A DNA stretch of 57,335 bases. It comes from an uncultured Sulfurovum sp. Its GTDB lineage: Bacteria > Campylobacterota > Campylobacteria > Campylobacterales > Sulfurovaceae. The translations under genes were made by a program, and so were the position numbers. The notes under the pieces were generated by a model that saw only the letters and a list, made by a program, of their open reading frames with translations, had not been told where the DNA came from and did not search any database. Position 1 is the stretch's first letter. Each line of letters begins with the position of its first letter. This document shows positions 16,447 to 24,393 of the stretch, in pieces. Location of the stretch: positions 1 to 57,335 of the forward strand of contig CACVAX010000060.1 in assembly GCA_902727935.1 (NCBI GenBank), written 5' to 3'.

Positions 16447-16635
16447 TCAATTATATTTAGTTTTATTTAAAATTAAGAGAGACTCTTTAGCTTCTCTAGG
16501 AAGTACAATATTTAAAACAACATATAACAGAATATAAAAGCGAATTGCTTCTTGAAGATAAGAATGAGATAAATCCGAAACAGTAATAGGAATACCCATT
16601 AAATCTATAAGCATCATTTGGTTAACATGTACCAT
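16447..16635 (-). CDS. Possible 62-aa small membrane protein upstream of nadB
   Basis: This reverse-strand frame begins at an ATG at 16635 and ends with TGA 3 nt before nadB. It encodes a mildly plausible small protein with one hydrophobic segment (IRFYILLYVVLNIVL) and a charged C-terminus. The spacing would couple it to nadB. Against it, I see no Shine-Dalgarno site, and the bases before nadB read as a -10 box. The same frame runs further into the bactofilin gene but is then only its antisense shadow. Confidence 0.25.
   Translation of the reverse strand: MVHVNQMMLIDLMGIPITVSDLSHSYLQEAIRFYILLYVVLNIVLPREAKESLLILNKTKYN
16450..16455 (-). promoter_or_regulatory. -10 box abutting nadB start (leaderless candidate)
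   Basis: On the reverse strand TATAAT is followed by 6 nt (TGACTT) and the nadB ATG. No purine-rich Shine-Dalgarno site is present between or just upstream. Confidence 0.5.
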
Positions 16636-16660
16636 AAAACAATAAAAATGGAGAATCGAA

Positions 16661-17320
16661 ATGGCATTTTTTTCAAAAGAGAAAGAAATAGACAACGCCC
16701 CAGAGGTGACGATAAAAGAAGAACCTAAAAAAACAACTGTAAAAACTTCTGCTGCAACTGAAATTTCAAAAAACATTACGATTGAAGGTAATATTTCAGG
16801 GACAGACAGTATTAAAATTGAAGGAACACTCATTGGAAATATTGAAGTCAACAATGTTACCATTGGCAAAAATGGACTGGTAAAAGGCTCTATTAGAGCA
16901 CAAAAAGTTTCAAATGCTGGTCGTGTTGAAGGGGACATCACCTGTAATGATTTAAATATTTCTCAAACAGGTTTTGTAAGTAATAAAATTCATTCAAACA
17001 TCTTAATATTAAGTGGTGAAATATTAGGAGAAATATTAACTGAAACTTCAATCAATGTTACCCCAACAGGAAAAGTTCAAACAACTTCCTTAAGCTCTAA
17101 ACGGGTCACCGTCAATGGAACAGTTGAAGGAAGGGTAATCGCCTCTGAACTCTTAGAAGTTGGTTCAAATGGTTTAGTCAATGGTGAAATCTCTGTCAAA
17201 AACATCAAAACAGATGAAGGTGGACGCGTTATTGGGTCTATGGCAATGTACACCGAACCAACCAAAAAAGTAGCCCAAAAGAAACAAGAAGTTATTGAAG
17301 CTACCATAGAAGAAGATTAA
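16661..17320 (+). CDS. Bactofilin (polymer-forming cytoskeletal protein)
   Basis: This 219-aa protein is a right-handed beta-helix built of short repeats, visible as a recurring pattern of G, V/I and N (for example DSIKIEGTLIGNIEVNNVTI, then KGSIRA and EGDITC) over residues about 40-190. Charged, disordered N- and C-termini flank it, the standard bactofilin layout. Bactofilins polymerise without nucleotide and scaffold cell-wall enzymes. The window also encodes RlpA-like, NlpC/P60 and Bax-like wall enzymes, though not next to it. The start has GGAGAA. Confidence 0.85.
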   Translation: MAFFSKEKEIDNAPEVTIKEEPKKTTVKTSAATEISKNITIEGNISGTDSIKIEGTLIGNIEVNNVTIGKNGLVKGSIRAQKVSNAGRVEGDITCNDLNISQTGFVSNKIHSNILILSGEILGEILTETSINVTPTGKVQTTSLSSKRVTVNGTVEGRVIASELLEVGSNGLVNGEISVKNIKTDEGGRVIGSMAMYTEPTKKVAQKKQEVIEATIEED

Positions 17321-17336
17321 GAAAACTGTCTAAACA

Positions 17337-17465
17337 CTACTTATTCACTTCTTTAGGCTCTTCCTCCCAATAAGGAGGAGCTTTATACCCACAGCCCATC
17401 AATAATATACAGCAAACAGATGATATAATCATCTTATGAAACAAGCCAATACGATTCTTTCTCAT
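17337..17465 (-). CDS. LptM-like small lipoprotein
   Basis: This 42-aa reverse-strand protein starts at the ATG at 17465, preceded by GAGGAAG about 9 nt upstream. It has a basic N-terminus, a hydrophobic stretch IISSVCCILLMG and a lipobox Cys in LLMGCGYKAPPYW. The GCGxKxPxY motif right after the lipid-attached Cys is the hallmark of LptM/YifL-type lipoproteins; E. coli LptM helps fold LptD in the outer membrane. An internal ATG at 17432 gives a 31-aa alternative. With the longer start it overlaps the divergent DUF721 gene head-to-head by 30 nt. It is short enough to be missed by gene callers. Confidence 0.6.
   Translation of the reverse strand: MRKNRIGLFHKMIISSVCCILLMGCGYKAPPYWEEEPKEVNK
17424..17429 (+). 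promoter_or_regulatory. Extended -10 box abutting the DUF721 start (leaderless candidate)
   Basis: TGA-TATAAT is a full extended -10. It is followed by 6 nt (CATCTT) and the ATG at 17436, with no Shine-Dalgarno site. The box lies inside the LptM-like reading frame on the other strand. Confidence 0.55.
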
Positions 17466-17891
17466 ATTCAAAATCTTCCTCAATTTAAATTACTTAAGCG
17501 TCACTATTGTTATCAAAAGTTTATTTCAATTTTAAGCCCAAAGTTTCAAAAAGCCATTGCCTTTATTTTCATAAGAGATGACACACTTTTTGTGGCACTT
17601 TCACACCCTGGTTTTAAAATGGAGCTTAATTATAATAAAGATTTATTAAAGAGCCTGGTAACACTCTTAAGTCAACAAGATAAAAAGTGTCAAAATATGC
17701 ATGTTTCAAAAGTTGTTCTTTTTAATGCCAAAAATCATCAATTTGTAAAGAAAGTATCTACTTATAATTCAATCCCTTACTATGAAGAGATGGCACTTGG
17801 AGAATTTAGCATTCAAAGTGAAGATGCCGAACTAATTAATGCCTTTAATAATGTGAAGAATGCCATTCTTAATTCTAAAAATTCTGATTAA
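17436..17891 (+). CDS. DUF721 (DciA-like) protein
   Basis: This 151-aa soluble protein has a middle part, AIAFIFIRDDTLFVALSHPGFKMEL, followed by a helix NKDLLKSLVTLL. That is the pattern of DUF721, where a KH-like fold contains the (L)xVxxxxPxWxxEL segment. DUF721 includes DciA, the ancestral loader of the replicative helicase DnaB, but short Campylobacterota members are uncharacterised. The start shows no Shine-Dalgarno site and an extended -10 box ends 6 nt before it. Confidence 0.55.
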   Translation: MKQANTILSHIQNLPQFKLLKRHYCYQKFISILSPKFQKAIAFIFIRDDTLFVALSHPGFKMELNYNKDLLKSLVTLLSQQDKKCQNMHVSKVVLFNAKNHQFVKKVSTYNSIPYYEEMALGEFSIQSEDAELINAFNNVKNAILNSKNSD

Positions 17892-18026
17892 GAGAATATT
17901 AACTTAAAGTAATGCTTTACTCCCCCTTTTCATCCAGACTTCCTTTTTTTCTTAAAAAATAATTTAATTTGTAGTTTTATATAAGAAATTATAATAACTA
18001 AAAGTTACATTTTATAACACTATATG

Positions 18027-18055
18027 TTGTAAAAAATTAAAAAAAGTGTTATAAT
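18027..18055 (+). promoter_or_regulatory. Strong sigma70 promoter of the PilJ-like/sensor kinase operon
   Basis: TTGTAA (18027-18032), a 17-nt spacer ending in TGT, and TATAAT (18050-18055) form the best complete promoter in the window, with an extended -10. The start site would be near 18062, giving a leader of about 95 nt before the ATG at 18158. Confidence 0.6.
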
Positions 18056-18061
18056 CTAAAA

Positions 18062-18157
18062 GGAGAAGGCGAGATTATTACCTAACCGTGTCTCAATACT
18101 TCATCCAGTAACCTATATTATAAACAAGCTCATCATAACTGAGCCGAGGAGCCAAAA
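18062..18157 (+). promoter_or_regulatory. Long 5' leader of the PilJ-like operon
   Basis: The inferred 95-nt leader is less AT-rich than the flanking intergenic DNA. It ends in a small hairpin (GCTC/GAGC with a 9-nt loop at about 18129-18145) directly before the AGGAG ribosome-binding site. It matches no riboswitch class that I can recognise; the conserved cores of GEMM, TPP and cobalamin switches are absent. The rest of 17892-18026 holds nothing I can name. Confidence 0.35.
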
Positions 18158-18577
18158 ATGCATAAATTCTATAAAAGTATTGCCATATTATTTTTTACTT
18201 CTACTCTTTTCAGTAACGCGAGTACCTCCAATACAATAAATTCTGAATTGGTTAACATGGTTAAAGAACAACAATATCTTGCTAAAAAAATTTCAAATGA
18301 TTATGTGGCTTTTGAAGCCGACCAAGATAATCCTAAGAAAAAAGAAAAAATGCAAAATAGTATTCAGCACTTTAATCAAAATCATCTCAAACTTATTGAG
18401 TATAAAAACAACACCAAGCTTATTGATGAAAAGTTAAGTAAAGTTGATAAGATATGGCAAATAGCCCATAAACTATCTCAAACTAAAAAGCATTCTGTCA
18501 TGATTGTAACAACCATGGATGACATTAGTATTAAAATGCAAGAACTACGTACGCTATACAGTAAAATGTCCAAGTAA
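18158..18577 (+). CDS. Secreted PilJ-like (type IV pili MCP N-terminal-like) protein
   Basis: This 139-aa protein has a signal peptide at about 1-22 (ending FSNAS). The rest is one helical domain, INSELVNMVKEQQYLAKKISNDYVAF and on, with the Q-x-x-L-(A/S)-x-(K/R)-(I/M)-x-x-D-Y pattern of the PilJ-type four-helix sensor. No membrane anchor or output domain follows, so the mature protein should be a free periplasmic sensor or a partner of the kinase at 19364. The RBS AGGAG is good and the next gene starts 15 nt downstream. Similar standalone proteins exist, but their function is not established. Confidence 0.6.
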   Translation: MHKFYKSIAILFFTSTLFSNASTSNTINSELVNMVKEQQYLAKKISNDYVAFEADQDNPKKKEKMQNSIQHFNQNHLKLIEYKNNTKLIDEKLSKVDKIWQIAHKLSQTKKHSVMIVTTMDDISIKMQELRTLYSKMSK

Positions 18578-18592
18578 ATACTAGGAAACAAG

Positions 18593-19351
18593 ATGAAAAA
18601 AAGTCTTTATCTAATTTTTATTGTATTAATTTTAACGCAAATCTCTTTTGGTCTAAGCAGAGGAGATGTTAAAATTATTGAAGCAAGAGAAAATATTCAA
18701 TATTTAGGTCAAAAGATTACAACAGATTATTTTTTACTCTATAAAAGACCCAATGATTTAATCTTACAAAATAAATTCAAAGACAATATTAAACAACTTG
18801 AACAAAACATTGAAAACATTGCCCATACGACACAAAATACTGTGACCATGAATATTCTTAATTTTTATCGTTATCGATTAGAATATATCCAGGCATTACC
18901 TCTTGAAAATCCTCAAAAGAAACATGCCAAGCTTATCTTGGAAGCCAGTGAATATTTCCTTGAAGGTGCAAGATCCATAGCAGGACAACACCATTATGAA
19001 TCCTCTAAAGAGGAAGCCATGTTGGTACAATGTAAGGAGTTAAAGTATTTAATAGAGAGTACAAGCAAGTACTATATGGCATTTCAAATTGGTCTTAAAA
19101 ATAGAATGAATAATATTGAAATGCATCGAGCCATTGAAGAGATTAATAAAACTTTAGAAAGTATTTCACATTATGATTATCCTCCTAAACTCAAAAAAAA
19201 GCTGACTAAGATAAAAAATATTTGGAATTACAATCAAACTTTTTTTATAAATCTCGAAGAGACAAGCTTTCCAAATCTTTTATTAACTTCAAATACCTAT
19301 ATCAAAACATTACTCATTGAATTGGCAAATCATCACAAACAAAATTTATAA
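18593..19351 (+). CDS. Secreted protein with two PilJ-like repeats
   Basis: This 252-aa protein has a signal peptide at about 1-20. Two consecutive PilJ-like helical repeats follow: ARENIQYLGQKITTDYFLLY near residues 31-50 and CKELKYLIESTSKYYMAFQI near 145-164. It has no cytoplasmic part, so it is predicted periplasmic. It lies 15 nt after a single-domain relative and 12 nt before a membrane hybrid kinase, so the three are almost certainly one operon and probably one signalling module. The ligand is unknown; PilJ-type and NIT domains in other proteins sense nitrate/nitrite or act mechanically. Confidence 0.6.
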   Translation: MKKSLYLIFIVLILTQISFGLSRGDVKIIEARENIQYLGQKITTDYFLLYKRPNDLILQNKFKDNIKQLEQNIENIAHTTQNTVTMNILNFYRYRLEYIQALPLENPQKKHAKLILEASEYFLEGARSIAGQHHYESSKEEAMLVQCKELKYLIESTSKYYMAFQIGLKNRMNNIEMHRAIEEINKTLESISHYDYPPKLKKKLTKIKNIWNYNQTFFINLEETSFPNLLLTSNTYIKTLLIELANHHKQNL

Positions 19352-19363
19352 ATAGAAGGTTAT

Positions 19364-21958
19364 ATGAAATTATTTTCCAAATGGAGCATCTCTCTCTTAC
19401 TCATAGTCACTACCATTATTTTATTATCCATTTCAATCTATTTTGCTTTTTTAAAGTATCTAACACACCAAGAACTACAAAAAATATTACATAAACGAGA
19501 AGTTTTCAATCATGCCAATAAACTTTTAGAATGTTTAGAACACGAAAGGTTGGAATCTACGCTCTATCTTATAACACCCAACCAAAATAACTTAAATAAA
19601 CTCAATCAGCAACGAAAAGAAGTCAATAATGAGATTAAAAATAACCATGACCTTGAACTCAATCAGGAGATACAAAAACTAATAAGCCTACGAAAAGACA
19701 TTGATTCACTTTCTCTCAATTATCAATTATTTATTTATGATGCTTTTCACCTGCATGTTATCACTCCTATTTATAACAAAATGGAAAAATTAAAACTCTT
19801 TGAAAAAGAAAACAGTGAGCTTCAACTGATTAAATTAAGAAGTAATATTAACATGGAAAATAGTTTTTTAGCATTTATACTTAAAAATAAAATTAGCATG
19901 CAAAATTCTGATATTTTATTTTGGGAAAAGATTCTAAATCTTCGCCAAATGCCTACTTTTACTGCCATAAAAGATGAAACTTTTCTTGACAGTCTTAAAA
20001 ATATAAATGCCAATAAACACTTTACAGAATTAACTGAAAAAGAACGTGTTGAAATCTTTATCGCTGCGAAAACAGCTGTGTACCCTTTAACTTTTGAGCA
20101 GTGGTACAAAAAAACCATTCAACAGAAAAAACAAATTAATCATCTACAAAAACTACTTAGCAACATAAACAGTAACCATCTCAAAAATAAACTTTATGAA
20201 CATAAAGGAGAAATGGATCGTTACATTATCATTTCTCTTCTTATTTTTATTCTTTTAGGTCTACTCCTCTCTATTTTACGTATTTTACAAAAAATTAATC
20301 AAGACCAACGTATGCTTAAAAATACGGTCAAAGAGATTGAAGTAGATTTAGATGAAAAGAAAAAAAGAGAAATCAAAGAGATACTTACCCATAATTCTAG
20401 TAGCGAAGTTTATGAATTTCTTGCCAAAGAGATTAAAGAACCCAGCCGAGCCAAAGATTTATTTTTAGCAAATATGTCTCATGAAATTCGTACTCCACTC
20501 AATGGTATTATTGGTTTTACCAAAGAATTAAAAATGACAAAACTTTCCGAGGAACAAAGAGAAATTATTGACATAATCGAAGAGAGTTCGGGGAATCTTA
20601 TGCATATCGTTAATGATATTTTAGATTTTTCTAAAATTAAAGCTGGTAAAATCATCTTAGAAAATATCTTATTTGACCCCATTGAAAAATTTGAAGCTGC
20701 CATTGACAGTTATGTTGCTAAAGCTTGGGAAAAAGAGATTGAACTAAAAATTTACATTGATCCAAATATTCCTCTCAAACTCTTTGGAGATCCAACTAAA
20801 ATCACACAAATTCTTACAAACTTAATTTCAAATGCTGTAAAATTTACCCCTAAAAAAGGAAGCATTGAGATTAATATTAGCCAGATTATGCATCATGAAA
20901 AGAATAATAAAGATACTAAAGTTGAACTCTTCTTCTTTGTTAAAGACTCAGGTATCGGAGTGAGTAATAAAGAAAAAAAAGAAATTTTTGATGCCTTTTC
21001 ACAAGCAGATGCTAGTACAAGCAGAAAATATGGAGGAACAGGATTAGGACTTAGTATCGCGAGTCAATTCATTAAACATATGGGGGGAAAACTCGACATA
21101 GAAAGCGAAGTGGGAAAAGGAGCTAAATTTTTCTTTTCAATTCAACTTGAAAAAGCAAAAAAATTAACTGCACGTTATAAAAATGACCTTAGTCCTTATA
21201 CCATTGGCTATATTCCTCCTCTTGATAACCGAAATATTGATAAAAACTTACAGACCTACATCGAATATCAAAATGGAAAATTTTTAACTTACACACAAAG
21301 AACCCTTTTAAATTTGGAAGAATCTAAGCTTCCAGACCTTTTATTTATTGATTATAAATGTTTTGATAATACAGGGGACATAGAATACTTTCTTGATTTA
21401 CCCTTGAAAATAGTCCTTATTGTTGCGAGTAACCGAGAAAAAGAACTGCTAAAAATACGAGATAAACTGGACAAAATTTTACATAAACCTGTTAACTTTA
21501 GCAGAACGCTAAAATCTTTAGAAATACTCATCGAAAAAACCGAAGTCTCTACGGAACAAACAAAAGAAAGCAATACAAAATTCCAAAATGTCCATGCACT
21601 GGTTGCAGAAGATAATTTTATCAATCAAAAACTTATCAAAAGTGTACTAGAAAGACTGGGTCTAACCGTTAAAGTGGTTTCTAATGGCAAAGAAGCACTA
21701 ACCTTAAGAAAAAAGAACCAATATCAAATTATTTTTATGGACATACAAATGCCTATCATGGGTGGTATTGAAGCAACTAAGCATATTCTAGCCTTTGAAA
21801 AAGAGTTCAATAAATCACATGTTCCCATTGTTGCTTTAACAGCCAATGCCTTAGAAGGTGACAAAGAAAAATACATGGCAATAGGCATGGATGATTATCT
21901 TCCAAAACCCATGGATTTAGATGAATTAAAAGCAACTTTAGTTCATTTTTTAAACTAA
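19364..21958 (+). CDS. Hybrid sensor histidine kinase with NIT-like periplasmic domain
   Basis: This 864-aa protein has TM1 at about 8-31, a large helical periplasmic domain (about 35-283) with a NIT-like signature (CLEHERLESTLYLI), and TM2 at about 289-307. A cytoplasmic HisKA follows with phospho-acceptor His373 in ANMSHEIRTPLNG. The HATPase has N box NLISNAVKF and G boxes DSGIGV and GGTGLGLS. A degenerate receiver (about 605-725) comes next, then an intact receiver with Asp793 in FMDIQMP and Lys in LPKPM. It has no HPt of its own; one is encoded at 24394. It is third in the PilJ-like operon and its HisKA region is nearly identical in DNA to the kinase at 25573. Confidence 0.88.
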   Translation: MKLFSKWSISLLLIVTTIILLSISIYFAFLKYLTHQELQKILHKREVFNHANKLLECLEHERLESTLYLITPNQNNLNKLNQQRKEVNNEIKNNHDLELNQEIQKLISLRKDIDSLSLNYQLFIYDAFHLHVITPIYNKMEKLKLFEKENSELQLIKLRSNINMENSFLAFILKNKISMQNSDILFWEKILNLRQMPTFTAIKDETFLDSLKNINANKHFTELTEKERVEIFIAAKTAVYPLTFEQWYKKTIQQKKQINHLQKLLSNINSNHLKNKLYEHKGEMDRYIIISLLIFILLGLLLSILRILQKINQDQRMLKNTVKEIEVDLDEKKKREIKEILTHNSSSEVYEFLAKEIKEPSRAKDLFLANMSHEIRTPLNGIIGFTKELKMTKLSEEQREIIDIIEESSGNLMHIVNDILDFSKIKAGKIILENILFDPIEKFEAAIDSYVAKAWEKEIELKIYIDPNIPLKLFGDPTKITQILTNLISNAVKFTPKKGSIEINISQIMHHEKNNKDTKVELFFFVKDSGIGVSNKEKKEIFDAFSQADASTSRKYGGTGLGLSIASQFIKHMGGKLDIESEVGKGAKFFFSIQLEKAKKLTARYKNDLSPYTIGYIPPLDNRNIDKNLQTYIEYQNGKFLTYTQRTLLNLEESKLPDLLFIDYKCFDNTGDIEYFLDLPLKIVLIVASNREKELLKIRDKLDKILHKPVNFSRTLKSLEILIEKTEVSTEQTKESNTKFQNVHALVAEDNFINQKLIKSVLERLGLTVKVVSNGKEALTLRKKNQYQIIFMDIQMPIMGGIEATKHILAFEKEFNKSHVPIVALTANALEGDKEKYMAIGMDDYLPKPMDLDELKATLVHFLN

Positions 21959-21998
21959 AGTTTTTAAAACTACACATTATAATCGCTCAATATTAAGC

Positions 21999-22004
21999 TA
22001 CAAT
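21999..22004 (+). promoter_or_regulatory. -10 box abutting uvrC start (leaderless candidate)
   Basis: TACAAT, 6 nt (AACTCT), then the ATG of uvrC. There is no Shine-Dalgarno site. A second TATAAT at 21978-21983 would instead give a leader of about 20 nt, also without a Shine-Dalgarno site. Confidence 0.4.
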
Positions 22005-22010
22005 AACTCT

Positions 22011-23804
22011 ATGATAACAACCATTCAAAATTTGCCTACAGAGTCAGGTGTCTATCAATACTTTGATAAAGACAATAAATTACTCTATGTGGGAAAAGCC
22101 AAAAACTTAAAAAACCGTGTGAAATCCTATTGGCGTTTTACACCAAAGCTACATGCCAACCCAAAACAAAGTCTACGTATTCTACGCATGTTAGAACAGG
22201 CTGTAAAAGTTGAGTACATTGTGGTAGAAAATGAAGATGATGCCTTAATTTTAGAAAACTCTCTCATAAAACAACTGAATCCAAAATATAATATTTTACT
22301 ACGTGATGACAAAACCTATCCGTATATTTATATTAATGAAACTGAAGATTATCCTCGCTTTGAACTAACACGTAAAGTGGTTAAGGGAAAAAATATCTCT
22401 TATTATGGACCTTTTCCCAATGGGGGAAAAGTTTTACTCGATACCCTTTATGAACTTTTTCCTTTGGTTCAAAAGAAATCTTGTTTACGTGAGGGAAAAG
22501 CCTGTCTTTTTCATCAAATAGACAAATGTTTAGCCCCCTGTGAAGGAAAAGTTAGCCCCACTGCCTATCATAATATTATCAATACAGTCAAAAAAGCCAT
22601 TTCAAAGCGTTCCATTTTGATTGAACAACTTAAGCGTAAAATGCTAGAACTTGCTATGAATGAGCGTTATGAAGAAGCTGCAACACTACGTGATAATATC
22701 AAAACCATAGAAGCACTGACCATTAGCTCAAATATTGACTTAGCTAATAATGAAAACCTCGATATTTTTGCCATTATCAATACCGAAACACGAGGCGTTA
22801 TTGTTAAACTTTTCATGCGTTCTGGACGCGTTATCTCTTCCTCTTTTTCGACCTTTAGAGCCTCTGGTATGTATAATGAAAATGAAGCCTATAAACAAGC
22901 TCTTTTAGAATTTTATCATCTGGAATCTTTGCAAATATCAAAAACCATTTTAGTAGCTCATGCTTTTGAAGACCAAGAAAAAATAGCCACCCTAATCTCT
23001 AAACGCTTTGAAAGAAAAATAGACATACTACATCCCTTACGTGGTGCAAAATCTAAACTGATTGCACTGGCTCTTAAAAATGCCGAAGAGATACTCAAGA
23101 AAGATAGACAAATTGACCAAGAATCCCTTAACATAGAAGTTAAGATAGCTGAACTCTTTGAACTTTCTAAAGTACCTTATCGAATTGAGTGTTTTGATAA
23201 TTCTCACATGATGGGTGTAGCAACAGTGGGGGCAATGGTTGTCTGGTCTGAAGGGCAATGGTCTAAGTCTGATTACCGACGTTACGCACTCGAAGCCAAA
23301 GATGAATATGCACAAATGAAAGAGACGCTTGGTCGTCGGATTGAAAGTTTTGGAAAAAGCTCTCCACCTGACTTATGGATACTTGATGGAGGAGAGACCC
23401 TAAGAAAATTGGCTGTTTCACTCTTAGAAAAGGCTCATGTAAATTTAGAGGTTATCGCCATTGCCAAAGAAAAACTGGATGCCAAAGTACACAGGGCAAA
23501 AGGGGCTGCTAGAGACATTATCTATACCCAACAATCAGTATTTGAACTCAAAACCACGGATAAACGACTGCATTGGGTACAACGACAACGTGATGAAGCA
23601 CATTGTTTTGCCATTGCCTACCATCAAAATAAAAAACGTAAAGAAGACAGCCAAAACTCACTACTCCAAAAGAAGGGTATTGGTCCAGCCACGATTAAAA
23701 AACTCTTGAATTACTTTGGTACTTTTCAAGCCATTGAAGACGCTAACTTCAAAGAAATTTCAGTCGCATCTTCTGAAAAAATTGCTAAAATTCTTAAAAC
23801 ATAG
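22011..23804 (+). CDS. uvrC: Excinuclease ABC subunit C
   Basis: This 597-aa enzyme makes both incisions in nucleotide excision repair. Domains in order are: the GIY-YIG nuclease (GVYQYF and LLYVGKAKNLKNRVKSY, residues about 14-36), a UVR motif that contacts UvrB (NERYEEAATLRDNI, about 215-228), the RNase H-like 5' nuclease (IECFDNSHMMGVATVGAMVVW) and C-terminal helix-hairpin-helix motifs (KGIGPATIKKLLNYFG). It lies between two sensory operons on the same strand, with a candidate promoter of its own. Confidence 0.95.
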   Translation: MITTIQNLPTESGVYQYFDKDNKLLYVGKAKNLKNRVKSYWRFTPKLHANPKQSLRILRMLEQAVKVEYIVVENEDDALILENSLIKQLNPKYNILLRDDKTYPYIYINETEDYPRFELTRKVVKGKNISYYGPFPNGGKVLLDTLYELFPLVQKKSCLREGKACLFHQIDKCLAPCEGKVSPTAYHNIINTVKKAISKRSILIEQLKRKMLELAMNERYEEAATLRDNIKTIEALTISSNIDLANNENLDIFAIINTETRGVIVKLFMRSGRVISSSFSTFRASGMYNENEAYKQALLEFYHLESLQISKTILVAHAFEDQEKIATLISKRFERKIDILHPLRGAKSKLIALALKNAEEILKKDRQIDQESLNIEVKIAELFELSKVPYRIECFDNSHMMGVATVGAMVVWSEGQWSKSDYRRYALEAKDEYAQMKETLGRRIESFGKSSPPDLWILDGGETLRKLAVSLLEKAHVNLEVIAIAKEKLDAKVHRAKGAARDIIYTQQSVFELKTTDKRLHWVQRQRDEAHCFAIAYHQNKKRKEDSQNSLLQKKGIGPATIKKLLNYFGTFQAIEDANFKEISVASSEKIAKILKT

Positions 23805-23826
23805 CGTGTTTAATATTAATATAAAT

Positions 23827-23856
23827 CTATACAATAAAACATATCTTATTGTATAG
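23827..23856. repeat. 11-bp perfect inverted repeat between uvrC and the PAS operon
   Basis: CTATACAATAA (23827-23837) pairs perfectly with TTATTGTATAG (23846-23856) across an 8-nt loop. No clear U tract follows, so it is either a weak uvrC terminator or an operator upstream of the PAS/HPt operon. Confidence 0.45.
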
Positions 23857-23981
23857 TGTAATTTATAGCTTATTAATATAATGTAATTTTACAAAATAAT
23901 AATACTTTAATTTTAATCTTAGTTTTATTATCATAAAGTTGTTTATTAGTTAAAAACTATAATTTAATCAAAGGAAATCGA

Positions 23982-24383
23982 GTGCATCATCCAGTAGCAT
24001 TAGATGTTGAATACAAATTTACCAATAATTTAATATATGAAACCAATTCATTAGGTGTTATCACCTATGCCAATCAAAGTTTTTGTGAAGTAACAGGTTT
24101 TAGAAGAGAAGAACTCATTGGTAAAAACCATTCTATTTTTAAACATCCAGATGTACCAGATGACTTGTATAACAACCTATGGTCAACAAAAAAGCGTTTA
24201 AAACAGTGGTTTTCCGTTCTAAAAAACATGCGTCGTGATGGCATGTATTTTTGGTCAGACATTCACTGCACAATTAAATATGATAATAATGAAGAAGCTG
24301 GATTTCTAATTGTTCATAAACCAACATCTGACTTAAATATCGAAGAAGAAAAAGAGCGATATGCTCAATATAATATAGAATAG
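23982..24383 (+). CDS. Single PAS-domain protein (Aer-like PAS)
   Basis: This 133-aa cytoplasmic protein is almost entirely one PAS domain: GVITYANQSFCEVTGFRREELIGKNHSIFKHPDVP followed by LYNNLWSTKKRLKQWFSVLKN. The HPDxP stretch and the Trp-rich strand are typical of Aer-type redox-sensing PAS domains that can bind FAD. No output domain is attached. The start is GTG, supported by AAAGGAAAT. It is the first of four tightly linked genes (gaps 10, 9 and 2 nt), so it probably senses for the phosphorelay that follows. Confidence 0.8.
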   Translation: MHHPVALDVEYKFTNNLIYETNSLGVITYANQSFCEVTGFRREELIGKNHSIFKHPDVPDDLYNNLWSTKKRLKQWFSVLKNMRRDGMYFWSDIHCTIKYDNNEEAGFLIVHKPTSDLNIEEEKERYAQYNIE

Positions 24384-24393
24384 CGAGGCAAAC

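Noticed and set aside
16636-16941. Extension of the reverse-strand ORF ending at 16447 into the bactofilin gene
   Set aside because: This part is antisense to the bactofilin beta-helix repeats and has the repetitive S/T/P/V look of a shadow frame. Only the last 62 codons outside bactofilin were considered.
18062-18157. Cyclic di-GMP (GEMM) or other known riboswitch in the leader
   Set aside because: The conserved cores of the classes I know are not present, so I list it only as an unassigned leader.
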